This document shows, piece by piece, positions 36,324-47,934 of a DNA stretch of 64,000 bases. The stretch is taken from assembly GCA_036365515.1 (NCBI GenBank), contig CM070876.1, positions 122,530,810-122,594,809 of the forward strand. Direction: 5' to 3'. Position 1 is the stretch's first letter. Every line of letters begins with the position of its first letter. This DNA comes from Torymus aiolomorphi (taxonomy: Eukaryota; Arthropoda; Insecta; Hymenoptera; Torymidae). A model generated the notes under the pieces. That model was not told the origin of the DNA, ran no database searches, and worked only from the letters and a program-made list of their open reading frames with translations. The position numbers and the translations under genes were made by a program.

Positions 36324-36453
36324 CTGAATGTTCAATCCATTGTAACTGCTTTTCTCGTTTAGCAGGGAATCTAAATAAATGGTAGCCATTGTGCTTTAAT
36401 TTTTGCAATTAATGTATTTGCATCGATCGTAGATCATCTCTTGATTTTGCATT
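36324..36453 (-). pseudogene. P transposase exon 1: THAP zinc finger, first half
   Basis: The minus strand reads from an ATG at 36453 into the first Cys pair (RCKYINC). After a one-base frame change it reads GYHLFRFPAKREKQLQWIEHS, cut by a donor GTAAGT. C-x4-C followed by the LFRFP-type motif and Trp is the first half of a C2CH THAP domain, which binds P-element ends. The frame change makes the reading frame discontinuous; a sequencing error could give the same picture. Confidence 0.7.
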
Positions 36454-38195
36454 ATTGTCTTAGTTCTGCACTATTTCACCATAAAAAATAGACTAATCCG
36501 TTACATCACGATGAATCAATGCACGAATGTTCACTCACTAACGATAATCCGATAAAAACTAGAACGAACGCGAAAAATAACCTACAAAATATAAACTATT
36601 TTCGATAGCAGTTCACTTTCACAAAACTTTCACATTGTTTATAAAAGACGATATGCACTAAAAATACTTTAATATATTTAAATTTTAATCTTACGTGCAA
36701 GAAATACTGCTATAATTGCAGAGCAGATAAGCCCGATTTTTGACGTGCCATGCGCCACGCAACTGAACGTCCCGATACAAACAAAAGCGAGTTCTTACAC
36801 CGTCAAATGTAGAATAACAACAAACTGGCGGACGCGCGCGCTGGAAGTCCTGCTGGTTCGCGCGCGCAACGTTTCCCAGAATAAACACATCATATAAAAC
36901 GAAGAACAAATTTGACAAATGATTTTTCTATATTTTAAAATGTCTCTAAAAATAGTTGCAAAAGGACACTGTTTAATAAATGTTATCTATGTAATTTTCA
37001 AAAAAATATTATAAATAACATTGTCATATCTAATATATAGCGTAAATAGTTAAATACTATACGATATAAGATTAAATTAAATTGTAAAAAATTGCACCTC
37101 TTGTCAAAAATTGTATGGATACCTAAACATACATTTTAAGAATAAAATTAAGCTTTCTTGAGATGGCTCAACACTGCAAAAAGTAGACTATTTTAAGACC
37201 TGCTTGGACATGTTCAAATGTTTTTCTTAATTGCTTATAATTTATTTAAATATAAATTATAAATTATTGTCAAAAACATTACGAAAAAAAATGACTGGTA
37301 ATCGAATGTGATACCAAAACATTACGATCCGCGAGCTTTAGCCACCGGGGCACTAGGGCAACTGTGTACTAATAACGTCAGATCGTTTATGATCAACTTC
37401 CCCTCTTCTTTTTGGCGTTATTATTTGGTTTTAGTATTATTGTTTAAATAAATTTACCATTCTCAAATATACATTCATTTAACGCAAATTTTAACATTTG
37501 TCTTTGTGATAAATATACTATTTTTAACATCCTAAAAGTAAGTATTTAACTTTCAATTTAATAAAGCAAATCATGTCCGACAAAATTCTGACATATCTAA
37601 TCATGTTTCTTGAGCGATTTAGCGAAAATTTTAAATTTCACTATTAGAAAACTTTCAGTAAGAGGAAACAAAACAAAAAACTTAAGTACATGTGTGTGGC
37701 TTTAACTCGGTTCCATAAGATAAGAACAAAAATAAGCGTGCATTATTGTTTTTACATTGAAAATAAAGAAACAATATATCACAGTAAACAAGTATTTTGG
37801 ATTAACAAAAGAACTTTAGTAAGAACAGATTTGATAGAAATTTTATATAAGTTCATTACATTTGATTAAATAATTAAATGTAATCTTATGGGTTCAAGAT
37901 ATTTTTTAATTCGTCCCATAGAAAATGAAATATCACAAAGATAAAAAAATAGTTATAGATGTTGCAATGCAAAAATTTTTTATTAAAAAAGTATATTTTA
38001 TTAAAGTCTATATGCGCGCGCACGTACAACATAACTTCATAGAAAAAAGATTCATGAAGTTCAAACACATTTCTGCGCATTGACAAATTGTATTTTTGTT
38101 GAAGAAATCTTTCCCTTTTCACAGATAAACTCAGCAAATAATCATTGATAAAAATAAATGTTTTTAATTTTTGTTGTAAGCAAAAATGTTTACTA
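36454..38195. other. P element interior upstream of the transposase
   Basis: Probable promoter side of the transposase gene. It has a GC-rich patch with CGCGCGC runs at 36825-36870 and otherwise AT-rich sequence. At 37316-37400 a fragment similar, on the minus strand, to the tRNA-like module of the TIRs (AACGATCTGACGTTATTAGT) is seen. No gene is supported. Confidence 0.5.
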
Positions 38196-38587
38196 CGATC
38201 ACATACATTGATTTAACTCGTACAACTTTTGTATTTAACATTTTTCTTTAAAACGCTTCCCTGGTGAGTTATTCAGCGGTCTCGGTATTTTCTGAACACT
38301 CTGTATACTCATAGTATATGTTAAATAAAAATAATTCCAATGTACATTATTTATTAATGATTAATAATTTGCTGATTCAAGTAAAAGTCTTTTCATATCT
38401 TTTTTAATTATAATCATGAAAGTATGTTGTAGACAAAGTTTCTTACAAATACATCAATTTTTTAATTATATAAATACATTTATATTAATGTAATGAATTT
38501 CCAATGATAATATTCCTAATATTTTAGATGCTGTTAAAGCTAACAACAATAAAAAAATAATTTTATATTTTATAATAATATATACTG
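38196..38587. repeat. P element right TIR, inner part
   Basis: Reverse complement of 25482-25668 plus 28853-29050. Ends at the kinase-bearing transposon; the TIR resumes at 43915. Confidence 0.85.
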
Positions 38588-39069
38588 TACGGAAGCCCGG
38601 TCACGACATCTGCATTCAAGCAAGTTAGTTCGCGAGATGATCTGCGAGATGTCGAGTTGGCAAGTTATCGAGTTAGTTAGTTCGCGAGTTGCGCTTTTGC
38701 CTATAAAAATCAACGCAATAAATCTTGTTTGTTACGTGATACTACAATAAAGCGTGTATGTTACTTGACGAGTTGTGGTAACCGGTGCATATTAAGTATT
38801 ACAATTTGAACTTGAAGAAATTTTACACTACGCATGTATTGTGGCACGTCAGAGTCACACAGGTAATAACTAAAAGAAAAAGAGAAGTACACACAGCTAA
38901 TACCTAAAAGAAAAAGAGAAGAAAAAGAAAAAATTTGACCCTCTTTCCATGGTGTTATGTTGATTGAAGGTGGTAGAAGGAATGTGAAATCAAATAGTAC
39001 TGAAACGGTTTGTAAATTAAAGATATTAAATTTAATACGTTTCATTATGAAAACAGAGTTCATGATAAG
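38588..39069. repeat. Left TIR of the kinase-bearing transposon
   Basis: Mirror of 43438-43914. It is rich in 9-13-bp subrepeats around GTTAGTTCGCGAG and AAGAAAAAGAGAAG; indels of about 50 bp separate the two arms. The coding genes start just inside both TIRs, so the TIRs probably hold the promoters. Confidence 0.85.
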
Positions 39070-39116
39070 GAAACTCAAATTTATTTACAACTGAAATAAT
39101 TTTATTTTTATTGCAG

Positions 39117-40268
39117 ATGTCGAGAGAAGAAATTATAATAGATTATTTTCAACAAGGTTATTCTTACAGCGAGATAAGAGAGATTTTAAAAGAAAGAGGT
39201 TATGATGTATCATACAGACATCTGCAAAGAATAATAAAATCATTGAATTTGAGAAGAAAATATATTCAAGAGAATATTCCTGAAATTATTGCAGCGATTA
39301 TTAATGAATTGGGAGGCAGTGGAATTTGCCTTGGATACAAGTCATTGTGGTTAAGACTGAAATTGAAGTATGGACTAGATGTTTATAGAAGTACCGTATT
39401 AGAATTATTGCACATGTTAGATCCTGATGGAATTGAAGAGCGATTTAAATATCGTCTTAAAAGAAGAGTGTATAAAGTAGCTGGGCCTAACTTCTTGTGG
39501 CATATAGATGGTCACGATAAACTGAAGCCTTTTGGCTTTCCCATTCACGGGTGTATTGATGGATACTCCAGAAAAATCATATGGCTGCAAGTGAGTACCA
39601 CAAACAATAAGCCAGAAGTTATTTGTTATTTTTATTTAATGGCAGTAAAAAAATTAAAAATTATACCTACACTGATACGGTCTGATCTTGGAACAGAGAA
39701 CAGTGTTGTAGAAAATGTTCAACAAGTTCTTAGGTATAACCATAGAGATGAATTAGCTGGTCTCAACAGTTTTGTAAAAGGAAAGAGTACAGCTAATCAA
39801 AGGATAGAAAGTTTTTGGGGAAGACAAAAACGCCTTAGCATAAACTTCTGGATTTTATTTTTTAAAGACATGGTAGATTGTGGTCACTTTGATAAAGCAA
39901 ACTCTATGCAACTAGAATGCTTGAGATTTTGTTTCGGACCCCTGATTCAGTACGATTTAGATTTGATGAGGAAGGAATGGAATCGTCATCCTGTAAGAAA
40001 TCAGAAAAGTACATCTATAATATCTGGTAAACCAAATTATTTATATTACATGCCAGAACAGAGTGGAGCACAAAATCATGGCTTTAAATTTGAGGAAGAT
40101 TCCATTCAAAATGCCTTCAACAATTTCACTGAGAAGTCAATGTATTGCAACCATACGTTTCTTCTTTTAGTCGATGAAATATTGGCAGATGTTCAACTCC
40201 CAAAGAATGTGCAAGAAGCTACTTCGTTATATCATAAAATACTAAGTGAATTAAAAAAATATAATTGA
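39117..40268 (+). CDS. Integrase-like DDE transposase (383 aa)
   Basis: The N-terminus is a helix-turn-helix (EEIIIDYFQQGYSYSEIREI to LQRIIKSLNL, about residues 3-48), which would bind the transposon ends. The rve-type catalytic core follows: WHIDGHDKL with IHGCIDGYSR (first Asp, about residue 125), RSDLGTEN (second Asp, about 190) and ANQRIESFWGRQ (catalytic Glu, about 235). All three catalytic residues are present and the frame is open to 40268. The ATG at 39117 directly follows an acceptor-like TTTTTATTGCAG, suggesting a 5' intron; two codons upstream have no ATG. A polyadenylation signal is at 40372. It resembles IS3/retroviral-type integrases more than Tc1 or hAT enzymes. Function as the element's transposase is inferred from the fold and position. 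Confidence 0.9.
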   Translation: MSREEIIIDYFQQGYSYSEIREILKERGYDVSYRHLQRIIKSLNLRRKYIQENIPEIIAAIINELGGSGICLGYKSLWLRLKLKYGLDVYRSTVLELLHMLDPDGIEERFKYRLKRRVYKVAGPNFLWHIDGHDKLKPFGFPIHGCIDGYSRKIIWLQVSTTNNKPEVICYFYLMAVKKLKIIPTLIRSDLGTENSVVENVQQVLRYNHRDELAGLNSFVKGKSTANQRIESFWGRQKRLSINFWILFFKDMVDCGHFDKANSMQLECLRFCFGPLIQYDLDLMRKEWNRHPVRNQKSTSIISGKPNYLYYMPEQSGAQNHGFKFEEDSIQNAFNNFTEKSMYCNHTFLLLVDEILADVQLPKNVQEATSLYHKILSELKKYN

Positions 40269-40371
40269 TACTTTCAATATAATAAATTTCATCTCTTGTA
40301 AATGAACTTTAAGTTAAAATAATCTATTTTTGTATTGTATTTAAATTTACTATTGTTGTAAATATATATGT

Positions 40372-40377
40372 AATAAA
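40372..40377 (+). terminator. Polyadenylation signal of the transposase gene
   Basis: AATAAA about 100 nt after the stop codon, within TAATAAATAAATAAA. Confidence 0.6.
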
Positions 40378-40673
40378 TAAATAAAAAACATACATTCAGA
40401 ACAAACCTTTATTTGACTATCAAATACAAATAACATTTTAATAGCATACCAACTTGTATCACGCTTATATATATTTCTGTCTTCTTTTATAATTTAATTA
40501 TATATATAAACTTTGAGATCGCATAAAACAAAATATTGTAACTTTTTTTAAACTATTGATTAAGTACATTAAATCTTTACAAAAGTTATGACTTCGTAAT
40601 ACATAACAGTCAGTTTTCTTACAATAACTAAATCTCACAATAACTGCATATATTAAATCAAGTCAGTCAAATA

Positions 40674-43380
40674 TTAATTAACAATATTCAAAGCTACATT
40701 TATTGATTGCATGAAAGCATCGTTCATGACAGCGTATACTTCAGCAATCTGTGGACGATTTTCACTTGCATACGAGAAACAGCGTTCTATTATAGATTGA
40801 TAATAAGTAGGTATTTTTTCTAAATTCGGTACTTCACAATTTTTTAATTTCTTCATTAATTCTTCTTCGCTCTGTACGTCCCATGTTACATCTTCTTTAT
40901 AAATTTCAAGAACTGTGCAACCTAAAGACCATACGTCACTTTTTTCTGTTGCGTCTTTTTTATGTAAGAGAATTTCCGGCGCCATATACATTTTAGTTCC
41001 CGTTATTTTTGAATTGCAAGTACTTTTTAACGCTGTAATCATGATGGAGAATTTGCTCAATCCAAAATCGCAAAGTTTTATAGCACCCGTCTTATTTATA
41101 AGGACATTTTCAGATTTGATATCCTTATGTATGATTGGATTTGGCAGTTCGTGGAGATATTTTATTACACCACTTAGCTGCAAGCACGATGAATCTTTCC
41201 TCATCATATCAAATTCATACTCCTCTTTCAAACTGTCATCAAAAATCAACTCTTGTAAATTTGTGCACTCAAAATATTCCATTATTAAGTATACATGTTT
41301 TTCTTCTTTACAATAAGCCATCATTTGAATAAGATTTGGGTGTTTAATCTGCTTTAATACTGCAATTTCTCTTTCAACTAATTTTTTGTATCGGGGGTAA
41401 ACTTTCATAGTTTTTACAGTAACCTTTGTATTGGAAAACGTTCCTTCGTAAATGATAGCTGTACTTCCAGCACCAATAACTCTTCTCATGACAAATTTAC
41501 ACTTTTTTACTTCACATACTACTGAGCTTTCTAATATACTTGATAAAATCATAATTCTTTTAGAGTGTAAATTTTGTTTATGGTTGCAGGTTATCTGACA
41601 ATGCCATACCATATCTTCATTAGATCTTGAGATTTGGAGCCAAAATGCCATTGACATTCTTTTGTAGATTTCGTTATTACAATACCAGGTAAACACTGGT
41701 AAACACTCTGAAAGGCAAGTTGGAATAACTCCTATTTCTAAATACTCATCGTAGAAACCAACCATTTCATCAATATCATATGCTATTGAATGTGGTGTCT
41801 TTTGTTCCAATGTAGGAAATTCATAATCTCTGTACATGACTCCAGTGGTTACGGGTTTATAGCCCATACTTAAAATATTTCGCCCATTAATAAAAATTTT
41901 ACTAATATCATACCCATAATCTACTGGATCAAATTGATCTTCACCTATTCTATGAAACTCGTCCTCATTTGAAGCCATAAATAAAGTTGCCTTACTCTCG
42001 TGTCGAATCGACTGCTCATCAGTATATTTTGATGATGTTGATACGGCATAAGAAACATCCACTCTTCTTAAACATCTTTCAATGATTTTTAAATCTCTTA
42101 AAGTATCGGGTGGCACTGGTACTGTGAATGAATGGTGCTGAACTTCATCAAAACTTTCAATCGTAGGACAGCTGTCTAATGGTGAAAGAGCAGAAGTATC
42201 TAATAAATCTGAACTGTTTGATTTAGAATTAGTAATATTTGATTCCTTGTATTTGTCAGGCACAGCTACCACTTTGATGCTGGGGTCGTTAGTTATATCT
42301 GCTAAAATTTTTCTTTCTCTAATTAAAACATCTTCATCTTCATTCTCTTGTCCCTTTTCTTGTTCCTTCTCTTCTTCACTCTCTTGTTTCTTCTCTTGCT
42401 CCTTTTCTTCTTCACTCTCTTCTCCCTTTTCTTCGTCATACAATTGGTGCAGTACTTTTTCAGGAAAATTTTTGTTTGGCGTACTGTATAAATAAAAGTT
42501 TACTCGACCATTAATGTTTTTATAATTAATATAATCCCATAAGCCACCTTCAGTGTCATCCGGTAAATTAAAATTTTCAATCATAGATCCATTAAAAAGT
42601 CCTAATCTTACTGTCGAGTTTGCCAATGTAAATTTGGCAACTCGATCATCATCAAATTGTTTGATGCCCATTTGTATGATGTCTTCGATGCTGAAAATCC
42701 TAGTTACATCTAATTCTAGCTCTCGGGAACTTCCATTTGTAAGATTTTTTTTTTTAATGAATTTTCTCTGGCTTTTGTGTTTCCACCCGATATTGATAAA
42801 TTTGACTTTAGGTTCAGATGGAGGCTTTGCTACTTTTCTTAAATCTGAAATCTGGAAACAAATTAGATTAAGAAACATGAGCATAATTAGATGATTTAAT
42901 ATTGTAGAATTCAAATGATTTTCAAATTACCTTAGATTTCTTTTCTGTACCTTGAGATACTTTATTTTTTGAAAAAATTGAAGGTACATCTGTCGAGTCA
43001 TTTTTACCTTCAATTATTTTTCTGTAGAAATGAATTCGATCCAATTTTGATTGATCTGCAACTTTTACATTCTGATTGCTAGGAATTTCTTGACCTGAAA
43101 AAACAATAATCAAAAATAATATGTAAAAAAAAAAAAAAAATTTTTTAACAGCCTTACCTGCAGCCAAACGTACTATATATGTGGAAATATTTGGGTTAAT
43201 TATAATTTGTCCCTCTTTAATTAATAGTCCATGCACTCCTTCATTGTCAGTGTAGACTAAGCCGTTTGCTGAGGGAAAATACTCTTTCAAGCATTGCAAG
43301 CTCAAAGTGTTATTTTCAACTGGAAGAATTAAATTTTCTTCCTTGTAGACCACTCTGATCATTCCGTCTTTCATCTCCAT
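40674..43380 (-). CDS. Protein-kinase gene carried by the transposon (854 aa, 3 exons)
   Basis: Exons on the minus strand are 43380-43158, 43094-42931 and 42851-40674; all junctions are GT-AG (donors GTAAGG and GTAATT) and the phases join cleanly, giving 854 residues without a stop. About residues 570-845 form a eukaryotic protein kinase with every key element: glycine loop GAGSTAIIYEG, Lys in VTVKTMK, Glu in EREIAVL, catalytic HKDIKSENVLI, DFG, MAPE and the SDVWSLGC segment. It looks TKL/Ser-Thr-like and active. The N-terminal 570 residues contain an acidic Glu/Lys repeat (about residue 280) and no domain I recognise. The ATG at 43380 is the first in frame; TIR sequence begins about 55 bp upstream. 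Its role in the transposon is unknown: cargo, or a regulator of transposition, host repair or cell cycle are possibilities. Confidence 0.85.
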
Positions 43381-43437
43381 ATTTAGGTTATGATATGATG
43401 CTACATTTTTGAAAAACAATATTTTATTAAACTTTCC

Positions 43438-43914
43438 ATATCATGAACTCTGTTTTCATAATGAAATGTATTAAATTTAATATCTTTAATTTACAAACCG
43501 TTTCAGTACTATTTGATTTCACATTCCTTCTACCACCTTCAATCGACATACACCATGGAAAGATGTATTAGCTGTGTGTGTACTTGACTCTGACGTGCCA
43601 CAATACATGCGTAGTGTAAAATTTCTTCAAATTCAAATCGTAATACTTAATATGCACCGGTTACCACAACTCGTCAAGTAACATACACGCTTTATTGTAG
43701 TATCACGTAACAAAAAAGATTTATTGCGTTGATTTTTATAGGCAAAATCGCAACTCGTGAACTAACTAACTTGATAACTTGCCAACTCGACATCTCGCAG
43801 ATCATCTCGCGAACTAACGAACTCGCTAACTTGTAAACTCGCCATCTCGCCTGAAATGTCAACAACTTTCTAACTAACTTGCTTGAATGCAGATGTTGTG
43901 ACCGGGCTTCCGTA
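43438..43914. repeat. Right TIR of the kinase-bearing transposon
   Basis: Reverse complement of 38588-39069 with an extra stretch of about 50 bp near 43800-43860 and a missing Lys-codon-like purine tract. Confidence 0.85.
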
Positions 43915-44549
43915 ATACTGTGTGTAAAAAACAATTTATGAAAAGAAAGTTCCGAGATCGGGATTCAAACCCCACCCGAGGCAAAAAGACTGAGCACCAC
44001 CAGCCACGCGCCTTAGCCCCCGCAGCTACCGCTACAATTGGTCACTGATAGCGTCAGATCGTTTATGATGACCTTTACCCCCTTGAGGTTAAGGTTTAGA
44101 TATTTGGTTTAAATATTGTTCATAAAATTGCACATTTTACATTATACAAAAACATGCTTTTATGTTTAGTAAAACATTCGGTCCAACGCCGATTATAAGG
44201 CCTGGCTCTATCAAGCCGCCGTCGGTCAGGCCATTGTTGCGGGCTGTTGCCGCTGTTGGGGAGAAGCGAATAGTAGCGAAAGCCGTCGAACGCGCACAAG
44301 CGAGCACACCGAGAGCCGCAGCAGACGAGCGCGTGTCCGCAGCCGCGCCGCCAGCTTCGTGACGTGCCTCCCGAGCCCTTCTCTTTCTCATCCCGCCTCC
44401 CCGCTCCGCTGTATACACACGTTACTTCACGCGATGACGAAACGTGCGTATGGTTCGGCAGCTTGGCCGCGAGAGGCAGCAGTGTGGCGCGCGCGCAAAG
44501 TCGCCTCGCTTCTCCCCATAAGCGCTGGCAATCTCCCTATTCATCTCTG
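43915..44549. repeat. P element right TIR, outer part
   Basis: Reverse complement of 24845-25482. It includes the mirrored tRNA-like module (43958-44040, minus strand) and the GC-rich terminal 350 bp. Confidence 0.9.
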
Positions 44550-44556
44550 ATGCGGT

Positions 44557-44815
44557 AAGCCCGGATATTTTGGAAGAGAATCCAAGAATGAAAGCCAAGC
44601 GGGACGCAGCAGCGAATCATGGCAAGGGTTAACACGAGGCAGAGGACGCGGAGGAAACGGCCAAGGCAGCTACGGCAGAGGACGCAGAGGCGGCAGAGGT
44701 CAGCGCAGCCAACAAGCCAGCACGAGTCGATAAAGCAGCGAAGGAGCCAACGCATGGGTAGCTACGACGGCACACGCAGCGCAGAGCGACGAAACAAAAA
44801 GGTTATATAATGATG
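44557..44815 (+). pseudogene. Copia Gag C-terminus (second half of zinc knuckle)
   Basis: This resumes the knuckle cut at 24844: after the target duplication the sequence continues as GKPGYFGRE, then Arg/Gly-rich codons (RGRGGN, GRGRRGGRG), a typical basic nucleocapsid tail. The final Cys of the knuckle appears changed to Ser in this frame. Confidence 0.7.
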
Positions 44816-45260
44816 ATTATGTAGTAGAGTGGCTTCTCGACAGCGGGTGTTCAGACCACATTATTAATAATGAAGCATTTTTTGAGAAATGTATTAGTTT
44901 AAAAGAATCGATAAATATTTATGTCGGCGATAATACAGTCATAAAAGCAACAAAGATAGGAACTGTATCTCTTTATTTTGTCACCTTCGGGAAGCAAAAT
45001 AAAGTTAATATTAATAATGTTTATTTTGCTAAGGAAATGAATGCTAATTTAATAAGTGTTGAAAAATTAACGAATAATAAGAATACGGTAATTTTGAAAG
45101 GAAAAGTTGTAAAAGTTATAGATAGTGATAATAAATTAACTGCAATAGCATTTAAATTAAATGATACATATAAGATGAAAAGTAAATTGTCAAGGAATAT
45201 AAATTTCGTAAATAGTGCCGAGAGAAATGATAAACGAGTCAAAAGGAAAGGTGGCACAGA
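44816..45260 (+). pseudogene. Copia aspartic protease
   Basis: The frame contains WLLDSGCSDHI, with the DSG catalytic motif followed by the SDH variant typical of copia proteases, then IYVGDNTVIKATKIGTV and MNANLISVEKL, the conserved end of the domain. It would cut the Gag-Pol polyprotein in the particle. A frame change just before 45261 separates it from the integrase; in a live element they are continuous. Confidence 0.8.
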
Positions 45261-47468
45261 ATGCTAGGGCACGTAAACTTTGTTTATTTGAATACGATAT
45301 GTAAACAACAGTTGCTTAACGGTATTCCGAGTGAACTTGAAACGGAATTTATGAAATGTAAAATTTGTATTGAGAACAAAATGCATAACTTATCGTTCGA
45401 AAATAATAGAAATAAAGCAAAGGAGATTTTAGAAATAGTTCATACGGATGTTTGCGGTCCATTTAAAACTACAGGGTTTAATGGGGAAAAATATTTTGTT
45501 TCTTTTATCGATGATTATAGCAAAATAGCTAGAATTTATTGTATAAAAACTAAAGATGAAGTTCTTGATTGTTTTATTAATTTCATTAATGAAAGTGAAA
45601 ATTTAACGGGAAAGCGAATTAAATTCTTGAGATGTGATAACGGTAAAGAATATTTAAACAATCAGTTTTATAAATACGTTACAGGAAAAGGTATTGTCTT
45701 AAACAATTGTCCAGCATATGTTCATGAATTAAACAGAACAGCCGAATGGTTTAATAGATCAATTATGGATATGGCGCGTTATTTATTAGCCGAAGTAAAA
45801 GTACATAAATGTTATTCGCCAGAAATAGTTTGCGCGGCTGCATATTTAAAAAATAGAACTTTGACAAATATAATTGAAAAGAAAAGACCTTATGAAATCT
45901 TCTTTAATAAAAGACCAAATGTTAAAAATTTAAGGTTATATGGGAGTAAAGTTTTTGTAAGAAATCCAGAACAGAAAAGATTTTCGAAATGGGATAAAAA
46001 ATCTAATATGGGAATTTTATTTGGGTATAGTGAAGTAGGATATAGAGTTCTTTTAGATAGGAAAATAGTAGTCACGGGAGATGTAGATATAGTCGAAGAC
46101 GATGTAAAATGTATCGGTCTAGATCTCGACGAAAACGAGACGGATTATACTCTTCCTTCTACTCCTACCTTCGGGGAAAGTAGAAGAAGTAATAATAATA
46201 GTGACGATAATCCGGATGATAATGTCTTTGAAAGCGCAGATGAGCCTGAAAAACCAAATGATAAAATAAAAGATGGATACAACAAAGATCAGGGGTTGAG
46301 AATTCCACGTAGATCCGAACGTGAAAGAAAAAGTACTGTAAGATATCCGGAACCAGAAACGTATAATATCTTTGTAAATTATAGTAGAGTAGATACTCCT
46401 TGTACATTTGAGGAGGCGATGAATAGCAAAGATAGGAAAAATTGGCAAGAAGCCATGGATCAAGAAATTAACTGTATTAATAAAAATAAAACTTGGTCGT
46501 TAGTTGATAAAAAAGAAAGAAAAAAGGTACTAGATGTGAAATGGGTTTACGCTAAGAAATCAGATAATAGATATAAGGCTAGACTAGTTGTAAGAGGCTT
46601 TCAGCAAACTGATGTAATTGATGACATATACGCTCCAGTAGCTAAGAGTCAAACATTAAAAATACTTCTTTCATACTGCTGTCAAAATAGATTAATAATA
46701 GAGCAAATGGATGTTGAAACTGCATTTCTAAATGGCAAAGCGACTACAGAGGTACATGTTAATCAACCAAAAGGTTATAAAGATGGTACGAAAAGAGTGT
46801 TAAAATTATATAAAGCTTTGTATGGATTAAGAGAAAGCCCCAGAGATTGGTATGAATGCTTTGACGAGTATGTAACAAAAATAGGTTTCAAGAAAAATAA
46901 TGTAGAATTGTGTTTATATGTTCTCGATGAAGGAGACAATATTATTTACCTACTAATCTATGTAGATGATTTGTTAATTTGCGGAAAAGATAAGTTGAAA
47001 ATTCAAAAGATTAAAAAATTATTGTCAGATAGATTTAAAATGAAAGATTTAGGCGAAATAAAAGAATATCTTGGAATTCAAGTAGATTATGATTATAACA
47101 AAAATGAAATGAAATTGTATCAGACAAAATATATAGAAGAACTGTTGGAGAAATATAATATAACAAATAGTAAATTGTATAATACTCCTATGGAGACGAA
47201 CTTAAAGCTTGAGAAGGCTGAAGAATGTAAATCGGATATAAAATACAGAAATTTAATTGGCACAATATTATACATAAGTTCTGGTACGCGACCAGACATA
47301 AGCTTTAGCGTGAATTACTTAAGCAGGTACCAAAATTGTTACAATGAGACGCATTATAAATATGCTCTACGTGTATTAAAATACCTATATCAAACTAAAG
47401 AATTAAAATTGTGTTATAAAAGAAATGAAAACATAAACCTAATGGAATGTTATGTAGATGTAGATTAG
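45261..47468 (+). pseudogene. pol: Copia Pol: integrase and reverse transcriptase
   Basis: Residues 1-55 are the gag-pre-integrase zinc-binding region (LGHVN and CKIC). The integrase core shows HTDVCGPF, RCDNGKEYL and AEWFNRS, giving D, D and E. After an acidic linker comes RT_copia: WSLVDKK, DVKWVYAKK, YKARLVVRGFQQ, MDVETAFLNG, LYGLRESPRDWY and the catalytic YVDDLLICG, ending with GTRPDISFSVNYLSRYQ. The frame is open for 735 residues and then hits TAG at 47466 where the family has Trp (DW, here D-stop), a single-base change. Catalytic residues are otherwise intact; the element is dead through the stop and frameshifts. Confidence 0.9.
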
Positions 47469-47901
47469 GCTGGTGATTGTACTGATAGAAAATCAACTTC
47501 AGGCTATGCGATTATTATGTATGGGAATGTGATTGACTGGAAATCTCGGAAAAAAATGTGTCACAAAAGCGTCAACGTATGCAGAGTTTATTGCACTATC
47601 CGAAGTAGTGAGTGAACTGAAGTACATCAAAGAATTATTAAAAGCGTTTAACATAAAGTTAAATGAACAAGGGAAAATGTATGAAGACAATGCAAGCACG
47701 ATAAGTATAGCGAAATTCGGTAATTTTACGAAAAATTCGAAACATATTGAGATTCATTACCACTATGTACATGAGAGCATTAAAAACAAAGAGAGTGAAA
47801 TTGTAAAAATCGACTCAGAAAATAATGTAGCGGATATATTTACGAAAGCATTATGTAAAGATAAGTTTGTTAAATTCAGAGAGTTATTAAATGTAAAATA
47901 A
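47469..47901 (+). pseudogene. Copia RNase H
   Basis: After the TAG the frame continues with AGDCTDRKSTSGY, then a one-base frame change near 47545 leads to STYAEFIALSEVVSELKYI, DNASTISIAK, KHIEIHYHYVHE and ADIFTKAL, the standard C-terminal RNase H of copia Pol. The polypurine stretch GTAAGGAGGCG (47924-47934) abuts the 3' LTR. Confidence 0.85.
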
Positions 47902-47934
47902 AGATTGAATGCGCAATATAAATGTAAGGAGGCG

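Larger units (their letters stand above)
38588..43914. mobile_element. Kinase-bearing DDE transposon, 5.3 kb, apparently intact
   Basis: The ends are TACGGAAGCCCGGTCAC and CCGGGCTTCCGTA, with TIRs of about 480 bp. The 6-bp ATACTG is duplicated at 38582-38587 and 43915-43920. The empty site is present once, without duplication, in the mirror TIR near 25482. Two convergent genes fill the interior: an integrase-like DDE transposase (plus strand) and a spliced protein-kinase gene (minus strand), 405 bp apart tail to tail. Both are uninterrupted after splicing. A 6-bp duplication with an IS3-type DDE enzyme recalls the IS3EU group of eukaryotic transposons, but I give that name only tentatively. 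Confidence 0.9.

Noticed and set aside
42247..42894. Plus-strand open frames opposite the kinase gene
   Set aside because: They are antisense shadows of the kinase exon, including the Ser/Cys-rich complement of its Glu/Lys tract.
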